DNA of 5,984 bases from Flavobacteriales bacterium UBA4011 (GTDB lineage: Bacteria > Bacteroidota > Bacteroidia > Flavobacteriales_D > Crocinitomicaceae): positions 1 through 5,984 of the forward strand of contig DGBF01000200.1 in the NCBI GenBank assembly GCA_002384725.1. Direction: 5' to 3'. A program made the translations under genes and the position numbers. This document shows, in pieces, positions 5,485 to 5,984 of this stretch (within the stretch, counting starts at the first letter, position 1; every line of letters begins with the position of its first letter). The notes under the pieces were generated by a model. That model worked only from the letters and a program-made list of their open reading frames with translations, was not told the origin of the DNA and made no database searches.

Positions 5485-5984
5485 ATGAAAAGAATTGGAA
5501 TTTTTTGTGGTGGTTTTTCGTCCGAATTTGATATATCGATAGCGAGCGCAAAAACTATTTTAGCCAGCATACCGAAAATCTATGATGCTTTTTTGATTGT
5601 AGTGCGAAGAGGAGATTGGCGAGTGGTATATAAAGGTGAGGAATGTCCACTGGATTTAAACGACGTCACTTTTACCTACAAAGGTGAGAAATTGGATTTG
5701 GATTACGGATTAGTGTACATACACGGAAATCCTGGTGAGAATGGAAAAATTCAAGCCTTTCTTGAAATGAAACAAATTCCATGCATCAATTCTGGAGCTT
5801 TGGCCTCAGAACTTTCTTTCGATAAATGGTTTTGTAACCAGTTTTTGCGCGGATTCAACGTGAATGTTGCAAAATCTGTGTTACTGCACGCCCATAAGAT
5901 AGTACCTGTGGAGCAAATTGTTGAGAAATTAGGATTGCCTGTTTTCGTTAAACCTTCAGATAGCGGTTCCAGTTTTGGAATAAC
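5485..5984 (+). CDS. ddl: D-alanine--D-alanine ligase (3' end beyond window)
   Basis: The first 166 codons of a D-Ala--D-Ala ligase are present; the full protein is usually 300-330 residues. The enzyme is an ATP-grasp ligase that joins two D-alanines in the cytoplasm for the peptidoglycan pentapeptide. Visible motifs are GGFSSEFDIS at residues 9-18 (equivalent to the GGxSxExxIS loop with the substrate-binding Glu), HGNPGENGKIQAFLE at 80-94 (usual HGxxGEDGxxQxxLE), a SFDKW segment at 111-115, and LGLPVFVKPSDSGSSFGI at 149-166, which holds the ATP-binding lysine (K156) and the glycine/serine loop. The frame stays open to the last base, so the gene is cut by the window and not broken. It is divergent from the acyltransferase gene across 157 bases. 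The ATG at 5485 gives the standard short N-terminus; no Shine-Dalgarno sequence is evident, which is normal in Bacteroidota. Confidence 0.93.
   Translation, partial: MKRIGIFCGGFSSEFDISIASAKTILASIPKIYDAFLIVVRRGDWRVVYKGEECPLDLNDVTFTYKGEKLDLDYGLVYIHGNPGENGKIQAFLEMKQIPCINSGALASELSFDKWFCNQFLRGFNVNVAKSVLLHAHKIVPVEQIVEKLGLPVFVKPSDSGSSFGI

Noticed and set aside
5330..5551. A minus-strand open frame of 73 codons between the acyltransferase and ddl
   Set aside because: It overlaps the start of ddl antisense and crosses the candidate promoters; the translation has no recognisable features.
1..5984. A new defence, mobile or secondary-metabolite system
   Set aside because: Every sizeable gene has an ordinary housekeeping or surface-protein explanation. 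There are no nuclease, transposase, integrase, toxin-antitoxin, phage or biosynthetic genes, and no repeat arrays.

Overview
The window is made of two pieces of unlike origin that meet near position 650. The left piece (about 1-650) is GC-rich: one sampled 60-base line, 121-180, is about 58% G+C. It carries a minus-strand fragment of a rod-shape (mre) operon: the proline/threonine-rich end of an mreC-like gene, a complete mreD, and a few codons that may begin the next gene. The style looks actinobacterial. The right piece (about 650-5984) is AT-rich: a sampled line, 1201-1260, is about 38% G+C. It looks like Bacteroidota, probably a flavobacterial relative, because its large secreted protein ends in a type IX secretion (T9SS) sorting domain, ribosome binding sites are hardly visible, and one promoter matches the Bacteroidota -7 consensus.

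The right piece begins inside a PAP2-family membrane phosphatase whose N-terminus is missing. This gene overlaps a complete fluC/crcB fluoride channel gene by the four bases ATGA. After a 169-base gap with two hairpins comes a 759-residue secreted CotH-kinase-like protein with a signal peptide, an Ig-like region, a lamin-tail domain and a T9SS sorting tail. It converges on a minus-strand PlsC-type acyltransferase with extra C-terminal membrane segments, and hairpins lie between the two. The acyltransferase is divergent from a D-alanine--D-alanine ligase gene (ddl), which runs off the right edge after 166 codons.

Functionally the right piece is an ordinary chromosomal neighbourhood: lipid or isoprenoid phosphate metabolism, fluoride export, a surface or secreted protein, phospholipid acylation and peptidoglycan precursor synthesis. 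I see no defence system, mobile element, CRISPR array or RNA gene, and no new multi-gene system. The most important observation is the junction. It looks like a chimeric join, most simply an assembly or library artefact, and it creates a false 258-codon reading frame that runs antisense through mreD and then into the phosphatase. Less certain but worth noting are the architecture of the CotH-like protein, the modified PlsC motif, and the regulatory sequence between the acyltransferase and ddl.
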